DNA from: Pyxicephalus adspersus
Lineage: Eukaryota > Chordata > Amphibia > Anura > Pyxicephalidae
Assembly: GCF_032062135.1 (NCBI RefSeq)
Contig: NC_092861.1
Coordinates: 55,658,522 to 55,722,521 of the forward strand
DNA: 64,000 nt
Direction of reading: 5' to 3'
In this document: positions 1 through 13,300 of the stretch, one piece after another
Layout of the letters: each line of letters starts with the position of its first letter
Position numbering within the stretch: the first letter of the stretch is position 1
Translations under genes and position numbers: made by a program
Notes under the pieces: model-generated
Told to the model about the DNA's origin: nothing
Seen by the model: only the letters and a program-made list of their open reading frames with translations
Databases searched by the model: none

Positions 1-1211
1 GAAAAATACTATTGCAAATATTTGAGCCAGGGTTTTTTCTTCTATTTGTCCTGCATGTAGAGACCCTTGGGATCCCCAAATATATGGTAGACAGCTTGCC
101 CTTGATTTTAGATATATGCAGCCATCTCTGAGCATTACAAATTAGGCTAGTATAACCACATATAATGTACATATATTAGTGGGGTGTTTTTTTACCAATG
201 CCAAACATTTCCTTCATATTACATTTTAACAGCAATTGCTAGAGCAGGTTTTTTTTTTATGGGAAGTGGTGACACCTTATTACTACATATTGCTGAACGA
301 GTACTTTCAATTTAGACCAAATCAGAAAATCTTCTGCTCTTGGCAACAATCCAGGAAAAGATACAGCCATAGGCCAAATAACTTCAATGATGTATTACTG
401 TGAAATAGGAGCATGCTGAAAACTTGCTGTAATATAGAAGGACTGTGGGATGCCAGATAAGGCAATGCTTCAATTTAATAGTTGCCAGTTACAAAAATCG
501 AACTTGGGATTGTCTTTAAAGTCTCAATGTGCCAGCAAGTTTCTACTTGTCTGTGCAGATTTATGTCATCAAGCATCTGTTGGCAGCCACCTCAGCACTC
601 TCACCATTCTGTTTTTTTCTTATTTTCCACTAAAAATGTAAATAATGTATGCAGCAAAACAAGAGAGACCATTTAGTAAAAACACACAGAGCAAAAACTC
701 AGGATACAATTTTGATATTTTATTTAAAAAAACATTTTTAAACAAAATATGTTGGTGCATGACATTCCTTATAATGATAATATTAAAAACAGCTTCTAAA
801 TGTACTAACACTTTATTTTTACACTATTTTAAGGACATTTAAGATTTTTGTGTAGTACAGTTTTAGATAATACACTACTATTTTGTTTGTAGTAATCTGA
901 CAAATGAGTTTGATAGACACAGTACCAGCTAATGTCCTCAGGTTTGTTTATGAACAGCCCACCCGCTGGCGACACTTCTGCCTCCTGTCATTTGGGGGGC
1001 CCAACTCACCAGCCACGGACCATCTGGGGACCACTGCTTCAGTAGATCCATAACGGCACATAGATTAAAGTTCCCCTAGCTTGGGGCACCATGTTTGGGA
1101 ATGTTATCGTTTCCCCAAGTGAGATCTGTAAATCATTTTTTCTCCCTGGCATCACCCTCTCATCCGAAACTCCAGTTTAGTCCAGTGAAAGAAAGCAGGA
1201 AATGTGCTTAC
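1..1211. other. CCDC50 intron 4 (partial)
   Basis: This is the left end of the window, beyond the exon 4 donor. A short GC-richer patch at about 950-1060 looks like an old repeat fragment. I see no CCDC50 exon 5 and no other gene. Confidence 0.6.
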
Positions 1212-1302
1212 CTCATCTTTCTCTTCCTGTCTGCGTCGGCTTTCTGCTTCAATTACAAGCTTTTCTTGAATTTCCTGAGCTATTTCACTGTCTAAAAGTT
1301 CA
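1212..1302 (-). CDS. CCDC50: CCDC50 coding exon 4
   Basis: The acceptor ...gtctgtag and the donor GAG|gtaagc bound 91 bases encoding [20 protein letters not shown] and then [11 protein letters not shown] nearer AG, eleven bases inside the exon, would put a stop in frame, so the outer acceptor was chosen. The exon ends in phase 0 and is the last CCDC50 exon visible. Confidence 0.95.
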
Positions 1303-4300
1303 CTACAGACATATATATAAAAATAAAAAGAATTAGTGCCAAGATTAATGTCTATTTAAAACACACTTCTATGATTACACTTTCTGCAAATTTTAACACA
1401 CTGATGGTGGTGCTCGTGATGGAACAAGGCTAATTTATTTGAAAAAAAAAAAATTTGTGATCAGGCAGGTAAGTTTATGGCATCACTTATCCTTTTTTGC
1501 AATTAAGGACCTGTCTTTACTTAGGATTTCAACATTTTGCTGGGTTGTATAAGGGGTAAAGCATGTACTTAATATATGTATCAACTTTTCTGTTATAAAA
1601 AAAAAAATGTAATTCCACTTTAAACATCATGACCAGAGTGCCACTACATTTTGGAAACATATTTTGCATTGCACAGTCTCATCTCAGATAGGTTGAATTA
1701 AACAATATGTGTAAAGGATTACCAAAATAATAGGTCAAGTTTGTCCAGGCAAGAGATTTATCAGAAAGCCCAACATGTTTTAGAAAATGTCCAAGAACCA
1801 AGTTAGATTTTAGCTTGTGCAAAAATAAATGTGCTCAAAAAAATTAGACAAAATGGAATAATTTGCTTAGAAAAATAAATTAAATGGACTAAAAACAATT
1901 GCAGAATGTCTGCAAACTAGTTACCATTTACATGTCCAGAAAATACTCACAGTTCATTGTGATGGTGCTTAGTCTGGGTTTGTGCTATGAGGTCCTCCTC
2001 TTCCTGAAGCTGTTTGGCCACCTGTAGATCATGTTTGACCAGACGGTTTCTCTGAATATTTGTAGCTAGATGATGTTCAACTACAGAAGAAAAGTAACAA
2101 ATTAAAGTCAAGCCCACAACTATTCCAGCTTCCCCTAATTAGTCATCATATTACTTACTTTCTTGTTCCTGGAAGGTATGTGCAAGACTATGATCTTCAA
2201 GCACTGCAAAATCACGGCAAACTATAAAAAAAAAACAAAAAAAAAAGAAAACATACTTTTAAATGAAAAGGCGTGAGCAAATAGCAAGCAAAAATCAAAG
2301 TGACACACATAATACACAATAACATCCAGACATAAAAATAAAGTGTTAGGGTCAAGAACTGTTAAATGCAGCCTCATGGCTAACTTCATACCTGCTTATA
2401 TTGGTTAAAAGGGAAAGTACAGTGTAATTTTAATGAGAGATTATTGTGTGTTATTTACCTTAAAATTAGTTTATCGTGGTGTGTGGAGGGGATATTACCA
2501 TGTTTACTCAACCAGATCTGCACTATGTAGTTGAAGGTAAACTATGTGACTGTAGTGATAGCGTATGGTCAGCCATTATAGCTCAGGAATTACATATACA
2601 AATATGGATATTCTAAATTTAGGCTTTAACTTAAAATATAACCAAGCCTTACAATTATAACCTATACAATTTAATGCAGATGGTACAGGCTGTGTCTTTT
2701 TCCGCAATAAAGCAAACCTATAGCAGGGACATTGGCTTGTTAAGAACCTCCCGGATAATCTAGACAGAGAATGGAACTTTGCTACTGCGTCTTCCTTCCT
2801 AATGACTAATCTACAGGTAAATACTAAAACAAGCTTGTACAATGCGAGTCTTTCAAACAATATTTTGATGATAGTAATTAAAGACTTGATTGCATAAAAA
2901 TATGTATATTTGGGATTCAGTTATAATACAGCAAAACAAAATGTATATAAACATAACCATTGTATGTCAAAGGAATAACTGTATTTTATTTACGGATGCT
3001 CTTGAAACATTCCATTGGTGATTATGTAGTGGAAGCTAGAGAACACACCTGACATTGTTTAAAAGTCATATGTCTTTTTCACTGACATATTTGATTAACA
3101 AGATTTATGACTAAAGGAAAAAAAAATCTCCAGCTGAAATGATTAGAAGTCATCATTTAAAGGCTCAAATGGCGAAGGAAACGCTGCTGACAAAGGAATA
3201 TATGTCAAACATAAGACAGCAGATAATGGTTATCCAACAATCATCAACAAGGTAATCCTTCAGAAAACCTATATATACAAGGCACTCCTTCCCACACTGG
3301 TCTGTGAAATAATTTTACAGCTTGGCGACCGCAGTTCCCAAAAACATCATACTGAATGTTTCTGTAGTCATACTTTCCACACACAAATAAAAACATTGTA
3401 TATTTTTAAAGCATGTTAGTCTGTAATGATGTGTTTTTCTTTGTGAGACAGAACAGCTGTAAACCATCTGCTCCATTGAGGGAGGTATGGTTGAGTTTTG
3501 ACACATGTAAAGCATGAGGAGATATTACCCATCACAGTCCAGCCCCATTTGCTTCTAATTTGCAAACTTGAGCTCTTTATGTTGTATTAGCATTATAGTT
3601 TCACTTTGATATTCAAAGTGAACACAGGTTCATTTAATTTGAGATCATTCATGTTACAATGTGGACATACACTTTTCTTTACATTAACATTTACTTTTCT
3701 GAGTGAACAGCTTCTACTTTACAGCTTGTTGTATTGACACGGGCTGTAAAGACTATAATTAGACAAGCAATCCTGCCACTGGAAATACTTACTGATGAGG
3801 GAGCAAAGAAAGAGCATTTCATTAGTGTGGCCACTGAGGATCAAAACACCATAAGAAAATAAGTAGTCTGATGAGATTTGTTACATTAAGCTGATCTCCT
3901 TTGCATGCCTAAGGCTACTTACACACGTCAGATGATTCACATCCAATAATCGCCTCAGGGCCGTTATCAAACGAGAATCTGGCGCGTGTACAGCGCTCGT
4001 CATCCGTCGTTCTGACGACTTTGTTGGCTATTCCATGGACAATGAACGATGGCAATAAAAATGTGAAGGGAAGAGAGCACAGCAGTTTTGCAAGCAGATT
4101 TCAGATCCGGTTTCAGTTTCTTCCCTAACACGTACAGTTCCCGAGTTATGAGTACTATTATAGTTAACATTGTACATGCCTGTATTTTGTACTAAAACGT
4201 AAGCACCATTGAAGTGAATGTTAATACATCTTCAGTGGGAAGTAAAATAAGGCACACCGTAAAGATCTACTGAACAGTCAGTCAGGTACCACTGTTTTCT

Positions 4301-7300
4301 CAGTAATGCTTAAGAGTATCATTTTCTTGTGTACTCTTTGTCTGGATTGTCGTGGCACAGCATCCAGCAGTAGTCAGCCATCAGACTTTCATTCCACAAA
4401 CCTTGGTAGCGGTGCTTCATTTACTGAATGTCCAGGTGAAAATGTTCTCCTTGTTCGTCACTCATCATACCAAGGTTTTCCAGGAAGAATTCTAGATGTG
4501 AGTGCAAGAAATGTATTTTTAATGACATGCAACAACCCAGTTTCTNNNNNNNNNNNNNNNNNNNNNNNNNNNNNNNNNNNNNNNNNNNNNNNNNNNNNNN
4601 NNNNNNNNNNNNNNNNNNNNNNNNNNNNNNNNNNNNNNNNNNNNNNNNNNNNNNNNNNNNNNNNNNNNNNNNNNNNNNNNNNNNNNNNNNNNNNNNNNNN
4701 NNNNNNNNNNNNNNNNNNNNNNNNNNNNNNNNNNNNNNNNNNNNNNNNNNNNNNNNNNNNNNNNNNNNNNNNNNNNNNNNNNNNNNNNNNNNNNNNNNNN
4801 NNNNNNNNNNNNNNNNNNNNNNNNNNNNNNNNNNNNNNNNNNNNNNNNNNNNNNNNNNNNNNNNNNNNNNNNNNNNNNNNNNNNNNNNNNNNNNNNNNNN
4901 NNNNNNNNNNNNNNNNNNNNNNNNNNNNNNNNNNNNNNNNNNNNNNNNNNNNNNNNNNNNNNNNNNNNNNNNNNNNNNNNNNNNNNNNNNNNNNNNNNNN
5001 NNNNNNNNNNNNNNNNNNNNNNNNNNNNNNNNNNNNNNNNNNNNNNNNNNNNNNNNNNNNNNNNNNNNNNNNNNNNNNNNNNNNNNNNNNNNNNNNNNNN
5101 NNNNNNNNNNNNNNNNNNNNNNNNNNNNNNNNNNNNNNNNNNNNNNNNNNNNNNNNNNNNNNNNNNNNNNNNNNNNNNNNNNNNNNNNNNNNNNNNNNNN
5201 NNNNNNNNNNNNNNNNNNNNNNNNNNNNNNNNNNNNNNNNNNNNNNNNNNNNNNNNNNNNNNNNNNNNNNNNNNNNNNNNNNNNNNNNNNNNNNNNNNNN
5301 NNNNNNNNNNNNNNNNNNNNNNNNNNNNNNNNNNNNNNNNNNNNNNNNNNNNNNNNNNNNNNNNNNNNNNNNNNNNNNNNNNNNNNNNNNNNNNNNNNNN
5401 NNNNNNNNNNNNNNNNNNNNNNNNNNNNNNNNNNNNNNNNNNNNNNNNNNNNNNNNNNNNNNNNNNNNNNNNNNNNNNNNNNNNNNNNNNNNNNNNNNNN
5501 NNNNNNNNNNNNNNNNNNNNNNNNNNNNNNNNNNNNNNNNNNNNNAGTTCTGTGGTAATTTGGTGATGTTGTGCTTTCATCGTGAATGAACCACACACAT
5601 AACAGAAACTGGATCATTAAGGCAATTTCTAGGCATGATGACAAATGAAATCAATTGCAGTTAGTGCGGTCTCTAACCTTGAAAAAAGAAAACTGTTGGT
5701 AAATGTTGTAATATATTAAGGCTATTAATAATGAATTTCACACAATATATAATTAGCTACATCACAAAAACTAGACGTGCTAGAGAAAAACTGAACACAG
5801 ATTTGAAATCAGCATAAAAAATACCACAAAGCCCACATACATTATATATGTTGACCTATGTTATCATTAAATCACTATAAATAAGAGGCTATACATTTCC
5901 TTGAATACAGTTGTCTCACTAGAAGCAAAAAAGGCGTATTACATTGTCCCATTCACTTCTAAAATGTAGAAGTGCTAGAATCAGAAGCAATATTATTCAA
6001 AACCTGGCCACTAAGTGAATACAGAGTATGGGCAGGAGAATGTTCCATGCCTAACCACAAAACAGAAAGATTGTCATCCGCTCACACAGTGTTCAGGAAA
6101 CAAAGCAGATAAATATAGACATTAAATGAAGACCATCTGAAATAAACAATGAAGGCAGAACATGGGAAAAAAATCTAATTTGAGAAGACTGGTATTTTTT
6201 TCCCCCTTTAGTTTTGTTTCCATTGTTCTCCACCACACATTCATACAAACTTACAAGCTTAACACATTAAATAAAATTATTCTGAAATCTTTTAAAGTGA
6301 AATTAAACCCTAAAACTTGTACTGAGCAGGTACAGTCTTTTAGGGATTTTAGTGTACAGTTCCAGCATATATCATGCCATGAAAAGAGCCAGGAGCCAAG
6401 ATAAAGTAAGCCAAATAAGCATGCATGGGAGTTTTATTATCAGTTTCTCAAGTCTTTTTTTTTGACAATTAACAGGGACATGTTTACTTGGTTCAGCCAT
6501 TTTAGTGTTCTCTTTAGTCTGTTTCTCAGGTCCATTGCCAACACTTGTCACTAGCTGCCCACCTATCATCAGTCAACAGCTCAGCAGCCAGTGTAATTCT
6601 TGTGAGCATGACAGCAAGACACCCGCAACTCCGCAGGCATCCACAGTGGCTATTGTGCCCCGCAAGAATGAACAGGGACAACAGCAGCCATGTAATCAGC
6701 TCAGGGGATAGATAATCTCCAGCCCAAGCACACTTGAACAGCGTTAGCAGAACCCATGGCTGCTTATCAGGATATAAAGGGGGGGGCATCCATCCCTGAT
6801 TGATGCGCTGCAGGGTTCATATGGGCACATTTTAAATTTGGGCTTTCCCAAAACTTTTCTCACCTAACTACAATTTTATGTTCAGAATGTATTACAAAGA
6901 GTTATCTAATATTTGCATATAAAGTAACCATGCTCCTCTTCCTGGGCATCCCCTGACCACTTGCCACAATTATGGAAATTATTGGTTTTTCAATGGAAGT
7001 ATTTACAGCCTGTTATATTTGTTTATAAAGGTTTACAAGAAGTCAATTGTATTATGCAACAGGGAGCATAGTCTTTAATGCTAAAAAATGTGTCACCCTG
7101 GTGTGGACTGGCCCATTGGAATGAATAGGAATTTCATACACTAAAATACGCAATTCAAATCCTGGGGAAACAGTTTGTGTAGACTAATATGGAATTTTAT
7201 ACCATGCTGATAGGGCAGTGTTATCTCCTGCTCCTTTTAGCCGGGTGCACCACCCGGCACTTTTTAGTAAGCACCAGCCTGTTTTTGGGTGCTTACTGAA

Positions 7301-10300
7301 GAGTTGGGTCACAATATAGGGGCTACCATTCACCTACAATTTCTTCCCATCCGGCTTTTCATTACTGGGTTCAACACTGTAGGAAAAATACAATTCACGG
7401 TCATAAAGCCACTCTTGTGATAAAACAGTTCTTTCCAATTTCAGTTGGGAGTAAGCTAGAACTTGTTAGAATAATGATTATTTTTTTATTGGATATCAAC
7501 TTTCTGTGAGGTCTCACAACCATTTAAGAGCAGACTACCGAGGTCCTATTGGCCATGATTACACAGCGTTGCAAAGTATCTTTTATAAAGAAAATAAATG
7601 AGCATGTGCGTTTTCATTAACAATTTATATGCATCTTCCAACACCAATGTAAAACAGAATAAGGTATGTGGACATCTCACCATTTATGAAAGCATGGATT
7701 CATATTCTATAAATGGATTTCAGATTAGTCACCACCAAAGAACATGCGATAAAACTAACATGCAGCTGAAACTTCCACCAAAATAAATACTCTGTTTCAA
7801 TGGGTGAGGCCAGAACAAATTTCATAAATGTGGAAAGAGTAATTGCAACAGGAAAAGATACGTACTGACAGCAGATTATAGAACCCTTTATCTGCAAGAA
7901 GCAAAGCAAAAACATTTCAAGACAATGCAAAGGAAAGAGTTTAGGCCTTGTTTATATATAAGTTTTAGCATGTGTAAAAGCAGAGTGTACAACAAACCTT
8001 TACAAAGCCTTTGTAGAGCATTTTGTCAAGCTTTTTTGAAGGATTTTAAAGTACAATTCAGCTCCAGTTTACGAAAGTTAGAGCCTTTTTGAACAGGCAA
8101 CAAACTGTCCTTCCAATGTGTTGCCCTAGGGCAGCACTTTAGTTGAATGGACTGTCCGATGCACAGAAAAAGTGCACATTCTGTACTTTTGAAACTGAAG
8201 TACACAGTAACACACAGTAGTCCATTGCCATGTGTTGCATCACAGTGCCATTAGGGATAAATATTAGCTTATCTAAATATAATGTGTATTAACGCAAAGC
8301 ACTTCTGCGAATAGGCACTTAAGAATATATCTAAATAGTGCTGGTTGGCACGTTAAAAAATCTGAAGTCAGGCTAAAAGCAGACGTAAACCCGCTATACT
8401 CACCTGTCCGAGAGTGCTGCCATTTTCTTCCTTCTTCTCTTCAATTATCCTGAATGGCCAGGCCGGGACGAAGTTACTCCCTTGCACACGCCAAGGGGTT
8501 CATTCAGTTCCAGCAAGTGCAGGGGAAATAGCCTGTCCGGAACCTTGGCTACCAACGCTGAACAGCACAGAAATTTTGACCGTTTCATGGAGCAAACAGG
8601 CAGGTAAGAATGTTTATTGCAGAAGAGACTTCACCTGTCCTATTCTGCACCAAACCCTGCATGATCACAAATATTTAAAGTGAAACCTTAGCTCTGCTTT
8701 AAGCAAAAGTTCAGCACTACTTACTTGTAAGCTACCAACAGTTTGCCTAAAGCAGCAGTCAGCACTCTCATGAAGCTCTGTGATTATTCCCGTACCAGAA
8801 CTGAAGACCAAATTGAAAAAGGTAAATTGGAATAGTGCATACAAACTGTGTTTAAATGCAAAGTGCTACAGGCATGCACAGCTACACAATGGGAAAAGAT
8901 AATTGCTAAAGGAAATACTAATCAATATCCCAGCAGTGTAGAAGTGATCAGGTGGCTGTAAAGAATCACTTTTACTAGAAAGGTGTTATCTGAGAGTAAA
9001 AAGCTAAACAAACTCCTGGTGGTTATAGCAGTACTTCCAATAACTATTACAGCAAGGACAGCAAAAGGGCTATAAGCATCAACAAAGCTGTTTAAAAAAT
9101 GTTTCCTTGCAGCCTATTGCACACACTGCTCACTTTAAGCCCATGTGAAAACTTTTAAAGTGGATTAAATCTACACTTTGGGTGGAAACTTGATTTACTT
9201 AAATTCTTAAAAAAAAAAGAACATTGAGAGCCTAAGTAAATATCTTTATATCTCTCTTCAATATAGTGTTAAGCAACAGTATTACCAATTTAGGACAAGT
9301 GCTATGTTTTTTAGGAATTTGCCATAAACCCAAGAAAAACCACATCATTGAACTTCTCCAATAGTTAGACGGGACAAACCACCCAAAATAGGTGAAGCTG
9401 GGGGAAGTAGACAACTATTACTTTATCTTGGTTCCAGACACTAATAATGGCCACACAAAGTACTAACACAGTGTTTAAGAGAGAGATGGAACCAGTCACA
9501 ATAGTTTAGAGTAAGGCTAGGTACACACATACATTCTCGTCCTATTATTGCTTCAGGGCTGGGATTGGACGAGAATCTGACATGTGTACAGTGGTTGTCC
9601 AACATAGTTAATGGATCCATCTGGCGGATCCATGAACGACAAGCAAGCGCAATGCACGTGATGGGGAGAGAGTGCAGCAGGATGCCAATTGCTCATTATC
9701 CCTCTTACCCTCACCATATAGCAGACTGGCACTGTGTATACATAGCTCATTCATGCATCTCTCAGTCTTTTGTCCTTGGAAAGGATCATGAAAATGTTAC
9801 GTGTACGTAGCCTTAAGTGTGCAGAGCCAGGAACTCAAAAAGTACAGTGAACTCCAATGAAAGCCCTTAAAACACTGGTGATTAAACATTTTCACACACT
9901 CTGTAACTGCCTTCCTTAACCCCAACGGCAAGCTCTTACTCAACACTAGCTTACACTATGGGTAAGCGATTACCTCCTTTAGGAGAGAGAGATTCATTCA
10001 GGAGGTAAGCACTTGCCAGCAGAGTAGTTACAGAAGAGCTGAGCCTCCTGTCATATACCTTTGTAAGCAATCACTTATTCCCCCCGCTCCTGCTATAAAC
10101 TGAAAGTTGCTGATGTTCATCTGAAATAGATTTAGGTTTGAAACATTCAAATGAACTTGTTTTCACTTTCACTGAAACTGAAAATCATGTGAATACATTT
10201 TGTAAAGTTTATTTATGCAAATAATTTATCATGGTTGCACAGTGCATGAAATAAAGTCACTTCCTAAACACAGTAACAGCCGTCTAGCATATCAGATTCA

Positions 10301-13300
10301 TTTACTTTATCTTTGCACCCATAAAAAGTGAAAAAAATATTCCTATGTAGACTGTCACTGCTAGCCTTCTGAAATGTTAGTTGCTCCTTAGTGTTAATAA
10401 TTTCCAAATCATTGACCTACAAAATACCAAGACTGAGAATGACAGCCTGGCAACTAGAAAGTTCAAAAGGAGAGGTCAGCAATGGCAGCCTCCATTTTTC
10501 TATTCGTATTCTCTAAATATCAGGAACAAGTTAGGAAAGTTGGAGCATTTTTGAACAAGCAACAAACTGTCCTTCCAATGTGTTGCCCTAGGGCAGAACA
10601 TTCAGTTGAATGGACTGTCCGATGCACAGAAAAAGTGCAGATTCTGTACTTTTGAAACTGAAGTACACAGTAACACATAGTAGTCCATTGCCATGTGTTG
10701 CATTGCAGTGCCATTAAGGATAAATGTTAGCTCATCTAAATATAATGTGTATTTACACTTTAGAATATATCTAAATAGTGCTGTTTGTCACGTTAAAAAA
10801 GCTGAAGTCAGGCTTAAAGCAGACGTAAACCCCGCTATACGCACCGGTCCCAAGGTGCTGCCATCTTCCTTCTTCTCTTCCTAGTTGTGTTCTTCAGTTA
10901 TCCTGAATAGCCAGGCCGGGACGAAGTTACTCCCTTGCACACGCCAAGGGGTTCATTCAGTTCCGGCAAGTGCAGGGGAAACAGACTGTCGGGAACCTTG
11001 GCTACCAACGCTGAACAGCACAGTAATTTTGAAAGTTTCATGGAGCAAACAGGCAGGTAAGAATGTTTATTGCAGAAGGGACTTCACCCATCCTATTCTG
11101 CAGCAAAACCCTGCATGATCACAAATCATGTCCTGGCTCCTTAGTGTTAATAATTTCCAAATAATTGACCTACAAAATACAGAGACTGAGAATGACAGCC
11201 TGGCAACTAGAATGTTCAAAAGGAGAGGTCAGCAATGCTTTCCAATTAAAAGGACCAATGTTAGGGTATAAATGTTTAACCGTGTACCTGAAGTCCATTT
11301 TAACAAAAGAGACCATCTGCCTTTTCAGGGCTTCACAACAAGCTTCATGATTTAGGTATATGACCACCTACATAGAAATATCATACTTATGGGGTGAAAC
11401 ATTATTATATGGTACACGCTATATGTATATATAAAGCTTACATTTTATATTTTGTGTATGTACTTTTCCCATCCATTACCACAAACAGATCTAAAGCTTT
11501 CTATAGTTGCTAAAATAGACCAGATAAACATTCCTTGCAAAAAATTCAGCCAGTTGCCACTGAGAAGTTAATTATTCACCAATGCTACAGTGTGAAGTGT
11601 TTGAATAAAGGCAATGGCAGTTATGAAACATGGAAACATCAAGCATAACATATTATCCATTTGTTCTAATAGTTTTTGTAATGTAGACAATAAGGTCTGC
11701 CATATGGAATTTGTGAAGTTTTGATTCATTTCTGTTATGATACATAAAATGTTATCCATGTAATCTATACACTCAATAAATACAAAATGTGAGGAAGTGC
11801 CAGCTTTAATACTAGAGCTAAAGATGGGTAAAATGTGAAATGTGCCAACTTTACTAGATAGGATGTGACCCTTCCCTCCACCCACTCCTTGCTTTTAAAT
11901 ACACTTTAAATGTTTGAATGAACAATAAATGATACAGTAAGGAAGATAATCAGAAAATGTAACAATTCTGCTAGTATAACTGCCAGAAAAAGACAATAGG
12001 AGGTTATGTGCTATAAACCAGACTACATAGTATTACAGGGTGATCAAATGTTTTCAGGCACATATGTGATCAAGGAGAAAAGAACACGAAGGACAAAATC
12101 AGTGTTCTAATTCTCAAACATAGTTCAAGGAGACAGAACCTTCAATATAAATAGAGGTGCCAGGGTATAAAGTATGGACCTAGGAGAGTGAGTGAAAAAC
12201 TCTACAAATATTTTGACTGGGAGATCAGCCACATATATGCAATTTAATTGTAATTATTAGGGATGAGCAATTAGCCTGTGATTTCACTATGAAGTTAAAC
12301 TGGGTTAACATTTGCTTGGGGGTAAAAGTAATTTAAAAGGTCTCCAGTATTCACATTTTCACATGGAGCTACTCTTTCCCATGTACATTTCTCCAGCATA
12401 GTGTACACGTATTTGTACTATACAGCAATGACCTCTTCTTTTTGCTTTAATAAAAACACTATCTCTTCAACACGCCAATGACCCATCTGTATGCAGCTTT
12501 AGACACATTACAGGTACACGTTTCTACAACTGAAGACTTCCCTCCATTTACTGTTGTGATAGCAACTCAAATTTTTTGATTTTCCTTACATTCATTACCA
12601 TGGACACTGGCGTTTAGAACAATTAAAGAGATTGAACCTCCCAAAAGGTGCACAGACAGAAATGAAAACATGAAAGTGGTTCTAACCCCCCCCTTACTCC
12701 TAACCAAATCGACAGAAAAAGTTTTGACTGTGTACTTTAATTCAAATCAGGATACAAAGAGGGTTCTGTAATTTATGTAAGGCTGTGCAATACCCAAACA
12801 TCACATAGTAACAAGTAAAATACAGCCATGTTGGGTTCAGGACTTTTGTTCCAAATATTGAACAATCTATGGGTATTATCTTTTATTTCTATAACACTGA
12901 CATTTTACGCTGCACTTTACAAAGTCCATTGGAATATCACCCACTGTGGGACAGTTTTAGGGAGTAAGCCAATTAACCTAACTGCATTTTTTAGGACATG
13001 GGAGGAAACCCGAGTGCATGTGGTTGTGGGAGGGGAATCTACACAAACTCAGGGAAAACATTCAGACTCCATGCAGATAGTGTCCTGGATGAGATTCAAA
13101 CCCAGGACTCCAGTGCTGCAGAGTGCTGGCCATTGAACTATTCGCCAGTAATACTATAGACAGCCGTTCTATGAATTTGAATTAGATCACATTCAAAAAA
13201 AGATAAATAAATAATGACGCTACTAAGAACTAAGTATATGAAACCATAGACCACAAAGGAGTTGTGAGAAAGCCGAGAAGATGGTTTCATTTTAACAATA

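Noticed and set aside
1279..1291. Inner acceptor AG for CCDC50 exon 4
   Set aside because: Starting there brings a stop codon into frame after exon 3. The acceptor at 1303 keeps the frame and adds ELLD before SEIAQEIQ.
4306..5644. Open frames of 343-427 codons on both strands
   Set aside because: They run through 1000 N. Only the flanking bases are real, and those on the minus strand belong to a decayed transposon frame.
8414..8683. 89-codon frame, with a similar 77-codon frame at 10885-11118
   Set aside because: The two frames are similar only because they lie in two copies of the same interspersed repeat.
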